From NCBI RefSeq assembly GCF_039595395.1, contig NZ_JBCNLP010000006.1:625001-689000 (forward strand): DNA of 64,000 nucleotides. Reading direction: 5' to 3'. This stretch comes from Novosphingobium sp. GTDB taxonomy: Bacteria > Pseudomonadota > Alphaproteobacteria > Sphingomonadales > Sphingomonadaceae. Both the position numbers and the translations under genes were made by a program. Below the pieces are notes generated by a model that saw only the letters and a program-made list of their open reading frames with translations, was not told where the DNA came from and did not search any database. Below, one piece after another: positions 15,151 through 23,863 of the stretch. Each line of letters opens with the position of its first letter. The first letter of the stretch is position 1.

Positions 15151-17940
15151 ATGAAATTCGGTTATGCTTCGCCGCGTTTGGCGAAATTTCTGTTTGCGTC
15201 CACGATCAGCACTATGGCGCTTTGTTCCGCGCAGACAGTCTGGGCCAACTGCACCACCACCGGCACCACTGTGGTTTGTGATGCCTCCGCGCCCAATCCT
15301 TACACAAATCCGGTCAGCGGCACCAACATCACCTTGAATCCCGGCGCGCAAGTCCAGCCGGTCGATCCTTTCGCCGGCGCGGCACTCGGCTATGACAGCG
15401 TCCTCCTGAGCGCAGCAGGCCAGCTCAACGCGCAGACCGGTAGCAGCATCGTCAACACCTTTGGCGGTAAAGCAGTGGTGGCCGGCGCCGGTTCAACCGT
15501 CAACATGGGGGGCACGATCACCGCGACCAATGGGGGCACCGGCGTCAATCTGGGGCAGGGCGCCACGCTCTTCCTGGCCCAAAGCGGCGACATAGAGTCC
15601 TCCGCCCGCGTTGGCATCACCCCCAACAACAGCAGCGCGATCCTGGTGACCGGCACCGGCACGACCGTTCAGGTTTATGGCATCTTGCGCAATTCGTCCA
15701 CATTCGGCGGATCGGCGATCAACATGATCTCGACCGACTTCTTTGCTAACACCGTGCGCGGCACCGGCACCATCAGCATCGCAGCGACCGGCCAGGTGCT
15801 CACCAACGGGGCCAGTTCGCCCGCAATCATCCTGACCAGTGGGTCGACGTTGAACATTGCCGGGCTGGTGCGCGCCTACACCTCTTCGAACGCGATCGAC
15901 TATCGCGGCACGGCGGGTGGCGTGGCCACGGTCAACGTGCAGGCAGGCGGCACCGTGCAATCCAGCGGCATGCCCGCGATCATCGGTAGCACTGGCGCGA
16001 TGAACCTGACGATCGCCGGAACGATCAAGACCGGAGGCGCGGCCACCGCGGTCCAATTGGGCGGCGGTGATGATGCGGTGACGCTGGTCACCGGCGCTTC
16101 GGTCGATGGCGCGATCGATGGCGGCGGCGGCACCAACACGCTGAGCCTGACCGGCAGCGGTGCAGGCCAGTTGGGCGTCACCCGCAATTTTGCCGATGTG
16201 GCGATCAATGCGGGCACATGGACGCTCTCCGCCCCGCTCGGCGCCACAGGCGGCATCACCATCGCTTCGGGCGCCACAGGCATCGGGGCGGCCAGCCAGT
16301 GGGGCAGCAACCTGGTCAGCGATGCCGGCACGCTGGTGTTCAACCAGGGCGTCGATGAAGTCTACAGTGGCACGCTCACCGGATCGGGCCAGTTGGTCAA
16401 GAGCGGCACAGGCACGTTGACGCTGGGCAATCAGAGCGGCTTTACCGGCACGACGCTGGTCTCTGCCGGGCAACTAGTGATGGCCGGAGCGATGCCGTCG
16501 GTTGTTACCGTCGCGAATGGGGGCACACTGGCGGGCAATGGCAGCGTGGGCGGCCTCAGCCTGCAGTCGGGCAGCACCGTCTCACCCGGCACGGGCAGCA
16601 GCGTGGGCACGCTGGCTGTGACGGGTAATTTCGCGCAAGGGGCGGGCTCGATCTATGCCGCGCAAGTGGTTGGCAGCACTGCTGACAAGATCACCGTGAC
16701 CGGCACCGCCACGCTGGCTTCTGGATCGAAGCTGGTGATCACCACGCAGAACGCAGTTCTGGGCAAGAGCTACACACTGCTGAGCGCCAATGGCGGGGTG
16801 AGCGGTCAGTATACGGCGGTACAGAGCGATGTTGCCTACTACCGCCTGACATATAACACCGACAGCGTGGTGCTGACCTTCGGCCGGTCGAATGCAGCGA
16901 TGCTGGCGCTGGCGCAAGGCGCCAATCAGGTGGGTGTGGCCAATGCGCTGGTCAGCCTGCCGTTCAGCAACACGCTCTACTCGACTCTCGGCCTGGCGCC
17001 GGATGACGCCACCGTGCGCGCGGCCTATCCGCAACTGAACGGCGACCTGCATGGTGCGGTGCGCGCCGCGATCCTGCATACGGCCGATATGCTCACCGAA
17101 GCGGCGCTGACCCGCAGCGGCAAGCACCAGACCGGGCTGCACCTGTGGGGGCAATTGCTGGGTAGCACAGGCAACAGCACGGGCCTTGGCGGCGCTGCTC
17201 CCGTGTCGCGTCAGAGCTATGGTGGGGTGATGGGGCTGGAAGACGGGCTCGGCTCTGTCACGGTGGGGCTGGCCGCAGGCTATCTCCATACGCGGCTGGC
17301 CGCCGCCACGGGTACGGCTGGCGTGAATACGCCGCAGGTGCTGGGCTATGCGCGCGCGGCACTCTCCGGCCTGTCGTTGCAGGGTGGTGTGGGCTATGTC
17401 TGGGCATCGAACCACGTCTCGCGGCAGATCGCTTTCGCCGGCTTCAGCGATGCCGATCAGGCCAATTACAAAGGTGATGTGCTGCACGCCTTCGGTGAAA
17501 TTGGCGTGCCGGTGGCGCTGAGTGGCGGAGCGGTGACACCTTTTGTCGCGGGACGGGTCTATCGCCTCGCCACCAATGGCTTTGCCGAGCAGGGCGGCGC
17601 GGCGGCGTTGCAGGGGGCGGCTCGCACCAGCTGGTCGGAAATGACCGAGGTGGGGGCGCGGCTTGCCACGCCCGTGGTCGGGGCCATTTCGGCGCAGGGC
17701 CGCCTGGCGTGGCAGCACCGCTACGGCGCTGCGCAGGCCGACACGACGCTGGGTTTCGTGGCAGGCGGGCAGAGCTTTGCCGTGACAGGTGCGGATCTGT
17801 CGCGCAATGCAGCGGCTTTTGATCTGGGCTTGGGCTGGGCTGGCGCGAAAGGTGTCACGCTCGATGTCGGCTACCACGGCGTATTAGGCGATCGGGGGGC
17901 GGATCATGCGGGCCGTGTGACCCTTTCGTTGGCGTTGTAA
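15151..17940 (+). CDS. Autotransporter (type V secretion) with beta-helix passenger
   Basis: 929 residues from the ATG at 15151, preceded by AGGGGG (15141-15146). Signal peptide: KFGYASPRLAKFLFASTISTMALCSAQTVWA. The passenger (about 35-600) is rich in Gly/Thr/Ser/Asn and contains autotransporter-associated beta-strand repeats (TLVFNQGVDEVYSGTLTGSGQLVKSGTGTLTLGN). From about residue 680 to the end is the 12-strand beta-domain, closing with alternating hydrophobics ...GRVTLSLAL. No protease triad or adhesin motif was seen. It should be displayed on or released from the cell surface. Broken IS3 transposases lie on both sides and the upstream DNA is AT-rich, so the gene may have arrived by transfer. 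Confidence 0.88.
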   Translation: MKFGYASPRLAKFLFASTISTMALCSAQTVWANCTTTGTTVVCDASAPNPYTNPVSGTNITLNPGAQVQPVDPFAGAALGYDSVLLSAAGQLNAQTGSSIVNTFGGKAVVAGAGSTVNMGGTITATNGGTGVNLGQGATLFLAQSGDIESSARVGITPNNSSAILVTGTGTTVQVYGILRNSSTFGGSAINMISTDFFANTVRGTGTISIAATGQVLTNGASSPAIILTSGSTLNIAGLVRAYTSSNAIDYRGTAGGVATVNVQAGGTVQSSGMPAIIGSTGAMNLTIAGTIKTGGAATAVQLGGGDDAVTLVTGASVDGAIDGGGGTNTLSLTGSGAGQLGVTRNFADVAINAGTWTLSAPLGATGGITIASGATGIGAASQWGSNLVSDAGTLVFNQGVDEVYSGTLTGSGQLVKSGTGTLTLGNQSGFTGTTLVSAGQLVMAGAMPSVVTVANGGTLAGNGSVGGLSLQSGSTVSPGTGSSVGTLAVTGNFAQGAGSIYAAQVVGSTADKITVTGTATLASGSKLVITTQNAVLGKSYTLLSANGGVSGQYTAVQSDVAYYRLTYNTDSVVLTFGRSNAAMLALAQGANQVGVANALVSLPFSNTLYSTLGLAPDDATVRAAYPQLNGDLHGAVRAAILHTADMLTEAALTRSGKHQTGLHLWGQLLGSTGNSTGLGGAAPVSRQSYGGVMGLEDGLGSVTVGLAAGYLHTRLAAATGTAGVNTPQVLGYARAALSGLSLQGGVGYVWASNHVSRQIAFAGFSDADQANYKGDVLHAFGEIGVPVALSGGAVTPFVAGRVYRLATNGFAEQGGAAALQGAARTSWSEMTEVGARLATPVVGAISAQGRLAWQHRYGAAQADTTLGFVAGGQSFAVTGADLSRNAAAFDLGLGWAGAKGVTLDVGYHGVLGDRGADHAGRVTLSLAL

Positions 17941-18061
17941 GAGGGGATCGCCGGGGGGGCAACCGCTCACCCGGCGATTAACTGGGCAAGATCGGAATTC
18001 GGGAGGAAGGCCTGATTGGCCCCCGCCGGGTGGTCCGGCGTGAATGTTGGTGCATTGTAGT

Positions 18062-18440
18062 CTCCAGCGCCATTGCCGTGTGCAGGTGACCGGAGCGGAA
18101 CAGGAGTGCGGCAATGGCGATGTTGCTGTTTCGCGCGCCGGTGAGCAGTACTCGAGGGAGCTATGAGGGCGCACTGAGTTGTAATGGCGCCGCATCGCCT
18201 CGGTCAAGGTATAGAACCTTTGAGAAGTTCATCACGCATCGAGCTGTTGAGGGATTCACAGCAGCCGTTCTCCCACGGGCTCCCCAGGCTGATGTAAAGC
18301 GTCTTGATGCCGTCCTTGGCCAGCCATTCCGTAACTGCCGTTGCGAAAAATTCAGGGCCGTAGTCGGATCTGATATGCGCTGGCGGTCCACGCGTGACGA
18401 ACAGCTCGGTCAGTGCTTCCAACAGATCTTCGCTGCGCAA
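18062..18440 (-). pseudogene. Broken IS3-family OrfB integrase fragment
   Basis: Minus-strand reading from 18440 gives an integrase core piece, RSEDLLEALTELFVTRGPPAHIRSDYGPEF, then SPWENGCCESLNSSMRDELLKGSI. It is stopped at 18204 by a frameshift, and the other frame continues with EAMRRHYNSVRPHSSLEYCSPARE. The N-terminal part, including the first catalytic aspartate, is absent, and 'Y' replaces the usual 'N' of SDNGPEF. A dead IS407-group IS3 copy; with the remnant at 14030-14683 it brackets the autotransporter gene. Confidence 0.85.
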
Positions 18441-18565
18441 CTGTTGTGGGGATCAGAAAGGCAGCCTCCCTGCTCCGGATCGTGCATAGCAGACGATCGT
18501 TCAGCATGGATCAGCGTGGCGTTTCAGCCATTATCCGTAATCCCAGTCCTCAACGCATCTGCGGA

Positions 18566-19708
18566 TCAAACAAAATAGCCTGCCCGCAAGGGGATCGCCG
18601 CCGCGCCGACCGCCGCCGAGCGCGAGGTGACCTCGGCCGCTACTGCACGCGACATGGGAGGACCGGCATTGCGCCGATGTGGCATGATATCCTCGGCCCA
18701 GCGGATGCTCTGGGCGATGCGCTGGGCGAGGGGCGGTGGCAGGCGCCCGCCCAGCACGACAGCCTCGCAATCCAGCACCTGCCGGAACATCGAGGCCAGA
18801 AAGGAAAAGGAGGGTTCGGCCCAGGCCACCCATGAGGAGATGCCCGGCCAGTCATCCCGGTAGCGCTGGACCAGATCGCTCACGTCGCGGGTTTCGATGC
18901 CTTCGCGGGCCAGCGCCGCACGCAAGGATTCCAGATTGGGCACCGGCAGCCCGGCGAATTTGTCGAGCATACCGGCGATTTCGCCCGCATTGCCGAAGCG
19001 CCCGCGATGGAGTTCGCCATTCAGGATCAGGCCCGCGCCCAGCCCATGGGCGACGTTGATATAGGCAAAGCTTTCCGCCCAGCGGCCCACGCCCAGCAGG
19101 CGCTCTCCCACGGCGGCGGCGCTGGCGATGTTCTCCACCACCACATCAAGGCCGATGCGCGCCTCGGCGATGGTCTGAATATCCTTGAGCGCCCAACTGT
19201 CCAGCGGCGCCGCCGGGTTCATCTTGCTGCCATCGCCGGTGAAGAAACCGGCAAAGGCGATGCCCAGGCCGAAAATGGCATTCGGCTCGAAGCCGTGCCC
19301 TTGGCCTTCCTCTGCGATAAAGTGTGCGAGCTGGTCCAGCACCGCCTCGCAATCCATGCCCGCGACGGTGACGTCACGCGTGGCCCGCACCTCTCCCGCA
19401 AAGTCCAGCAGCACCGCCTCGGCAAAATCGGTCATGACCGAGAGGCCCACCGTGCCCAGCGCCCCGGCGCGCAGCCGCACCATGGTGCTGGGCTTGCCGG
19501 GGCCATGGGCGACGCTTTCGCCCAGATCGATCAGCCCGCGCGCCGCCAGATCCTCGGTGGCGCGGAACACCGCCGTGCCCGAAAGGCCCGTGAAGCGGAT
19601 CAGATCGGAGCGTGAGACCGCTCCCTCGCGCCGGATCAGGCTGAGCACCAGCCTTTCACGGTCGGTCACCGTGGCGAGGCGGACGGGCCGGAAGCGTTTG
19701 TCGCGCAT
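18566..19708 (-). CDS. ROK-family transcriptional regulator
   Basis: 380 residues from the ATG at 19708, chosen because AAGGA lies five bases upstream; the ATG at 19723 has none. An N-terminal helix-turn-helix (RERLVLSLIRREGAVSRSDLIRFTGLSGTAVFRATEDLAARGLI) precedes the ROK sugar-kinase-like fold, with GLGIAFAGFF and NVAHGLGAGLILNGELHRG. The usual ROK zinc cysteines (CxCGxxGC) are not seen; the matching part reads GNAGEIAGML. It probably senses a sugar or sugar derivative and represses the TonB-receptor and exported-protein genes that precede it on the same strand. Confidence 0.88.
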   Translation of the reverse strand: MRDKRFRPVRLATVTDRERLVLSLIRREGAVSRSDLIRFTGLSGTAVFRATEDLAARGLIDLGESVAHGPGKPSTMVRLRAGALGTVGLSVMTDFAEAVLLDFAGEVRATRDVTVAGMDCEAVLDQLAHFIAEEGQGHGFEPNAIFGLGIAFAGFFTGDGSKMNPAAPLDSWALKDIQTIAEARIGLDVVVENIASAAAVGERLLGVGRWAESFAYINVAHGLGAGLILNGELHRGRFGNAGEIAGMLDKFAGLPVPNLESLRAALAREGIETRDVSDLVQRYRDDWPGISSWVAWAEPSFSFLASMFRQVLDCEAVVLGGRLPPPLAQRIAQSIRWAEDIMPHRRNAGPPMSRAVAAEVTSRSAAVGAAAIPLRAGYFV

Positions 19709-19794
19709 GGAATCCTTGATCATGCAGTTACTTATAACGGGAAACGGGCAGGGAAGAAGTTCATTTCATGCGGTGTCATATTATTCCTTCCGTC

Positions 19795-20964
19795 TCAATC
19801 GCTGCCGGGCGCGGCGAAAGGTGTGGCAGCGGCATGCGCCAGAGGGAATTCGGTGCGCGATATCGGGACAATCGTGCCATCCGGCATGCGCGGCGCCTCG
19901 GTGGGGGAGAGCAGCAGGCCGTTATCGCGATCGTAGCGGAAGGTTTCGATCACCGTGCCGGTGGTGACGCGCAGCACGCCATGCTCCAGATCGTCGCTGA
20001 CCTGCACGGTCTGCGACGCATGGCCATCGCAGGCCACGCTGGCGCCCGAGGCGAAGCCTTGCCCCACAGGGCGGATCAGGCAGTTGCCGCCCGGCAGTGG
20101 CGCGGTCAGCTTCAGCCAGCCTTCCGGCGTAATCGTCTGGGTGTAGGCAGGGCGCCCGCGGTTGTCGATCGTGGTGAAGGGCTCGCCGGGGGCGTAATCA
20201 TGGGCGGGCAGGTGAAAGCCGGTGGCGCCCGCCTGATTGTGCTGCAGCAGGCCTTCCGGGCTGAGGTAGTAATGGCCGATCTGCGTGCCGATGTTGAAAG
20301 GCCAGCGCAGATGCATATGCATATGCGGCGGGGAATCCTTGTGGCCATGGGGCTCGTTGGTGTCGAAGCCCATGATCTCGATCACGCCGAGCCCCTCACG
20401 CGCGACATGCTCGCCAAGGCCGATTTCACGAATGGCTTCGCGCTCGGCGAATTCCAGCACATTGGCGGCCTCGCGCTGGACCTTGGGCAGTGGCTTGCCC
20501 GCATAATCGCCCGCCAACCGCGCAGGATCGGCATGTTCGAAGCGCAGCACCATGCCCGGCTCGACGATATGGGTGGAGAACTCCCCCGTATCGACCAGAT
20601 CGCCATGCAGCGGCGCGAGCGCGACCAGCAGCCTGTTGCCCTCGCGGCGGAAGGGCAGATCGGTGGTTTCCAGCAGCACACGGCGCATGCCGGGCTGGCT
20701 GTCGAACGCAAGTTCGAGCGAGCGCTGTGCGGGCACGCGCAACTCCACCAGCGTTTCGCGGGCATTGTCGCGCTCGAAACCCGGATCATGGCCGACCACG
20801 CAGGCCGGGCAACTGACCGGGTCCAGCACCACCGCCGGGCCCCTGGTGGGCTTATCCTTCACGAATTTCAGCACGAGATGGACCATCGGGCTCTCGGCCT
20901 CCGCCGGGGCTGCCGTGGTGAGCGCCGCAAGGGCGCCCGCCAGCAGAAGGGATCGCTTCATCAT
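19795..20964 (-). CDS. Exported protein of unknown function with His-rich motif, paired with TonB receptor
   Basis: 389 residues. Signal peptide MMKRSLLLAGALAALTTAAPAEA. GAGGGG lies eight bases before the ATG at 20964 and includes the stop codon of the TonB receptor gene, so the two are coupled. The mature chain has a CPAC pair (VSCPACVVGHDPGF), a metal-ligand-like stretch HGHKDSPPHMHMHLRWPFNIG near the middle, and further cysteines. I do not recognise the family. The HxHxH clusters suggest metal binding, perhaps an exported enzyme acting on the ligand brought in by the receptor. No reaction is assigned. Confidence 0.7.
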   Translation of the reverse strand: MMKRSLLLAGALAALTTAAPAEAESPMVHLVLKFVKDKPTRGPAVVLDPVSCPACVVGHDPGFERDNARETLVELRVPAQRSLELAFDSQPGMRRVLLETTDLPFRREGNRLLVALAPLHGDLVDTGEFSTHIVEPGMVLRFEHADPARLAGDYAGKPLPKVQREAANVLEFAEREAIREIGLGEHVAREGLGVIEIMGFDTNEPHGHKDSPPHMHMHLRWPFNIGTQIGHYYLSPEGLLQHNQAGATGFHLPAHDYAPGEPFTTIDNRGRPAYTQTITPEGWLKLTAPLPGGNCLIRPVGQGFASGASVACDGHASQTVQVSDDLEHGVLRVTTGTVIETFRYDRDNGLLLSPTEAPRMPDGTIVPISRTEFPLAHAAATPFAAPGSD

Positions 20965-20975
20965 AGTGCTGCCCC

Positions 20976-23756
20976 TCAGAACTTCATCGTCACGCCGGCC
21001 CACAACTGGGTGCCGATGTTGTAGTCATCCGCCGCCAGCTCCTGATGCGGGCCCATGGCCGAGCGGAAGCGCTCGCCTGTCAGGTTCGAGCCTTCGAACA
21101 GCAGGGTGACGTTGGGGCGGAGCTCATAGCGCGCGGTCAGGTCGAACTGGTGGCGGGCCAGCACATAGGTGTCCTGCCAGGTGTAAAGCCCGGTCTGGAA
21201 CAGCGTCTTGCCCTGCGCATTGGCGGAGAAGGCCAGCTGGAACTTGCCATAGGTGTAGAACAGCGAGGCATTGGCGATATAATCGGGCTGGTTGACCAGA
21301 TTGCCCAGCTGGCGCGTGGCGCCGGTGCTGTCCAGAATGGTGAATTTGGTCCACATTTTGGTGACATTGGCGCTCATGCCCAGCGTGCCGAAACGCTCGG
21401 GCAGGATCGGCAGTCTGTCCTTCTGGAGGTTGATTTCCAGCCCGTCGACATGGGCCGAGCCGCCATTGGTCACCTGGGTGAAATTGCCGACATAGGTGGT
21501 GCCTGCGTAGGTGTAATTGGCGGAATAGGCGCGGTTGTAGAATTCGTCGCGCAGGTCCTTGTGGTAGTACTGCAGGCTGAGCAGGCTGTGGTGGTTGTCG
21601 AAATAGAGGTCCAGTGCGGCATCGTAATTGGTGGTGCGGCGCGGCTTGATTGCGGCATTGCCCAAAGTGATCGCGATCTGACCATTGGCGGGCTGGCCCA
21701 CCTTGGCCAGCAGGCCATAGGCCGATTGATCCGGGCGGCCCAGCGTTTCGGTGAAGGCGGCATGGGCGATCAGATTGTCGCGGATGGCATAGCTGGCCAG
21801 CACCGAGGGCAACCAAGCGTCATAATGCGAATTGTCCGTCACCGGGGCATAGGTGCCGTTCGACACCTGCTGGAGGTTCTCGATATGGTTCCAGGTCCGC
21901 TCGCGGCGCAGGCCCGCCTGTGCCTTGAACGGTCCGCCATTGTAGACCGCCTGAAGGAAAGCCGCCCCGGTCTGCTCGCGGAAGGAGAAGCCATTGGCGT
22001 TGTTGGCCGTGGTTTCGTCGATGGCGGTGAAGGAGGAGAGGTTGGCGCTCAGCACCGCATTGGCGGCGCTGTGGTCGATCACCGGCACCGATGTACCCCA
22101 GGAGGGGATGCTCTGGGTGAGAGAGGAGGCATTGCTCAGGTTGAACTGGGTGGGCGTTTTGGGATCATACTCGACGTAATGCTCGCCATAGCCCGTCTTG
22201 TTCTGGGTGAAGCGCAGACCGGCGCGCAGGCCCAGCCCGTGATCATTGGCCCCGGCATTCCATGACAAGGTGGGATGCAGATCGACGATGTTGTTGGTTT
22301 CGTTGAAGTCGATGTAGCGGAAATAGGTCGAGCTGTAGGTTGAGGAGGCCGTCAGCAGCCCCGGATTGTCGAATTGCAGCGTGGGGACGAAATTGCTGCT
22401 GTTGTAGCCGCCCGAGATGGCGGGCGTGGTGACCGCCGAGACCGAGCCGCTCGCCGAGACCGAATTGTTGGCCGAATATTTGATCATGTTGCGATAGAGG
22501 TGGCCGGTGGCGCGGGAATAGGCCGCGTCCAGATCCAGCTTCAGATTGTCGCTCAGGTCGAGGTGGTTCTTCCAGTTGAGGATCAGCGTGCTCTGCTTGA
22601 TCGGCTGATAGGTGAGGCCGATCTCCACATCGTTGATCGCATAACGGCCCGTGGTGGCGGTCTGGTTGGCCGGGGCGCCCGTGCCGGTGGCGCCGGTGCC
22701 CGCGATCTGGCTGGCGCTGCGCGTCACCAGATCCTCATAGCGCGTTTCGGTGCTGGTCGAGCCGTAATAGCCCGCGAAAAGGCTGCTTTTGAAGCCGCCG
22801 TCGGTTTCGAATTCAGCCTTGCCGGACACGCTCCAGTGCTCAAGGTGATCGTCGAAGGAATAGGCCTGGAAGCGCGTGGGCACCGCGCCCGAGGTCGATT
22901 GGGCAGGGCCTGCCACCGATCGTCCATTGGCATCGTAATAGGTCCAGCCGGCATTGTTCTGATTGGTGGCGCCGGGCACGCCTACGGTGCTGCCGTTGGA
23001 GGAGGACCAGGTGTTCTGGTAATCCGCCGCCAAGGTCAGCCCCAGGCGCGAGCCGCCCAGATCGAAGCGGTCCGAGACGATGGCGCTCAGCCGCTCGGAG
23101 GGATGGCGGCCGCTGATCGAGCCGCCCGAGCTGGTGTCCAGCCCGCCCATGGCCGACATGTTGGCGTAGAAGGGTTTTTTGCTGTCGAAGGCGCTGCGGG
23201 TCACCATGTCGATCTGGCCGCCCAGCGCCTGCGGGTCATATTCGGCGGTGACCGATTTCACCACATCGAGGCGGCTCATCAGGCTGGCAGGCAGCAGATT
23301 GAGGTTGAAGGCGCGGGTGATGCTGCCCGAGGAGAGGGCTGCCGTGTCGATCGAGGCGATTTCGCTGCCGTCGATGGTCACCAGATTGTATTTGGCATCG
23401 AAGCCGCGAATGGTGGCGCGCTGCACCTCCGAGCGGCCACGGTTGTTGTCGGTGAGCAGATTGACCGAGACGCCGGGGATGCGGCGCGCGGCCTCGACCA
23501 CGGTGGTGTCGGGCAGGCGGCCAATATCATCCTGCGTGATTGAATCCTTGATGGTCAGCGAGCGTGCTTTCTCATCGATCGCCGCGCGTTGCGCCTTGCG
23601 GGCGCCGGTGACGACAATGTCCCCTGCCGGTGAAGTGTCCGACGAAGGTGCTGCGGCGGGCGCCTCTGCGGCCCAGGCCTGCCCTGAATGCAGGGTCAGT
23701 GCCGCCATCATCGCCACCCCATAGGAAAGTGATCGCTTGGAAATCCTGTCGTTCAT
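20976..23756 (-). CDS. TonB-dependent outer-membrane receptor
   Basis: 926 residues from the ATG at 23756. Signal peptide ends near GQAWAAEA. The plug domain follows (DIVVTGARKAQRAAIDEKA, VVEAARRIPGVSVNLLTDN, RATIRGFDAKYNLVTIDGSEIAS), then a long beta-barrel ending in ...NIGTQLWAGVTMKF with the terminal phenylalanine needed for outer-membrane assembly. The plug style (IPGV...RGF) resembles receptors for oligosaccharides in sphingomonads and Caulobacter/Xanthomonas. The ROK regulator and unknown exported protein beside it, and the divergent MFS carrier, fit a sugar-derivative uptake system. The ligand is unknown. Confidence 0.92.
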   Translation of the reverse strand: MNDRISKRSLSYGVAMMAALTLHSGQAWAAEAPAAAPSSDTSPAGDIVVTGARKAQRAAIDEKARSLTIKDSITQDDIGRLPDTTVVEAARRIPGVSVNLLTDNNRGRSEVQRATIRGFDAKYNLVTIDGSEIASIDTAALSSGSITRAFNLNLLPASLMSRLDVVKSVTAEYDPQALGGQIDMVTRSAFDSKKPFYANMSAMGGLDTSSGGSISGRHPSERLSAIVSDRFDLGGSRLGLTLAADYQNTWSSSNGSTVGVPGATNQNNAGWTYYDANGRSVAGPAQSTSGAVPTRFQAYSFDDHLEHWSVSGKAEFETDGGFKSSLFAGYYGSTSTETRYEDLVTRSASQIAGTGATGTGAPANQTATTGRYAINDVEIGLTYQPIKQSTLILNWKNHLDLSDNLKLDLDAAYSRATGHLYRNMIKYSANNSVSASGSVSAVTTPAISGGYNSSNFVPTLQFDNPGLLTASSTYSSTYFRYIDFNETNNIVDLHPTLSWNAGANDHGLGLRAGLRFTQNKTGYGEHYVEYDPKTPTQFNLSNASSLTQSIPSWGTSVPVIDHSAANAVLSANLSSFTAIDETTANNANGFSFREQTGAAFLQAVYNGGPFKAQAGLRRERTWNHIENLQQVSNGTYAPVTDNSHYDAWLPSVLASYAIRDNLIAHAAFTETLGRPDQSAYGLLAKVGQPANGQIAITLGNAAIKPRRTTNYDAALDLYFDNHHSLLSLQYYHKDLRDEFYNRAYSANYTYAGTTYVGNFTQVTNGGSAHVDGLEINLQKDRLPILPERFGTLGMSANVTKMWTKFTILDSTGATRQLGNLVNQPDYIANASLFYTYGKFQLAFSANAQGKTLFQTGLYTWQDTYVLARHQFDLTARYELRPNVTLLFEGSNLTGERFRSAMGPHQELAADDYNIGTQLWAGVTMKF

Positions 23757-23800
23757 TGCTGTGCGTGCCCTCGGTGCAATCCTGTGCTGACGGGCCATAT

Positions 23801-23819
23801 ATATCATCATGTATGATAT
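23801..23819. promoter_or_regulatory. Perfect inverted repeat in the divergent TonB receptor / MFS promoter region
   Basis: ATATCAT-CATGT-ATGATAT, 7-bp perfect arms, AT-rich, about 45 bases from each gene start. A candidate operator, perhaps for the ROK regulator encoded at 18566-19708; no second full copy was found. Confidence 0.5.
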
Positions 23820-23863
23820 TATTGTGACAAGCTCCCGTCATAATTCGCGGTTACAGGCCGACC

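Noticed and set aside
19727..19794. AATAATATGACA-like string before the ROK gene resembling part of the palindrome near 23801
   Set aside because: Only about eight bases agree and the second arm is missing; chance in AT-rich sequence is likely.
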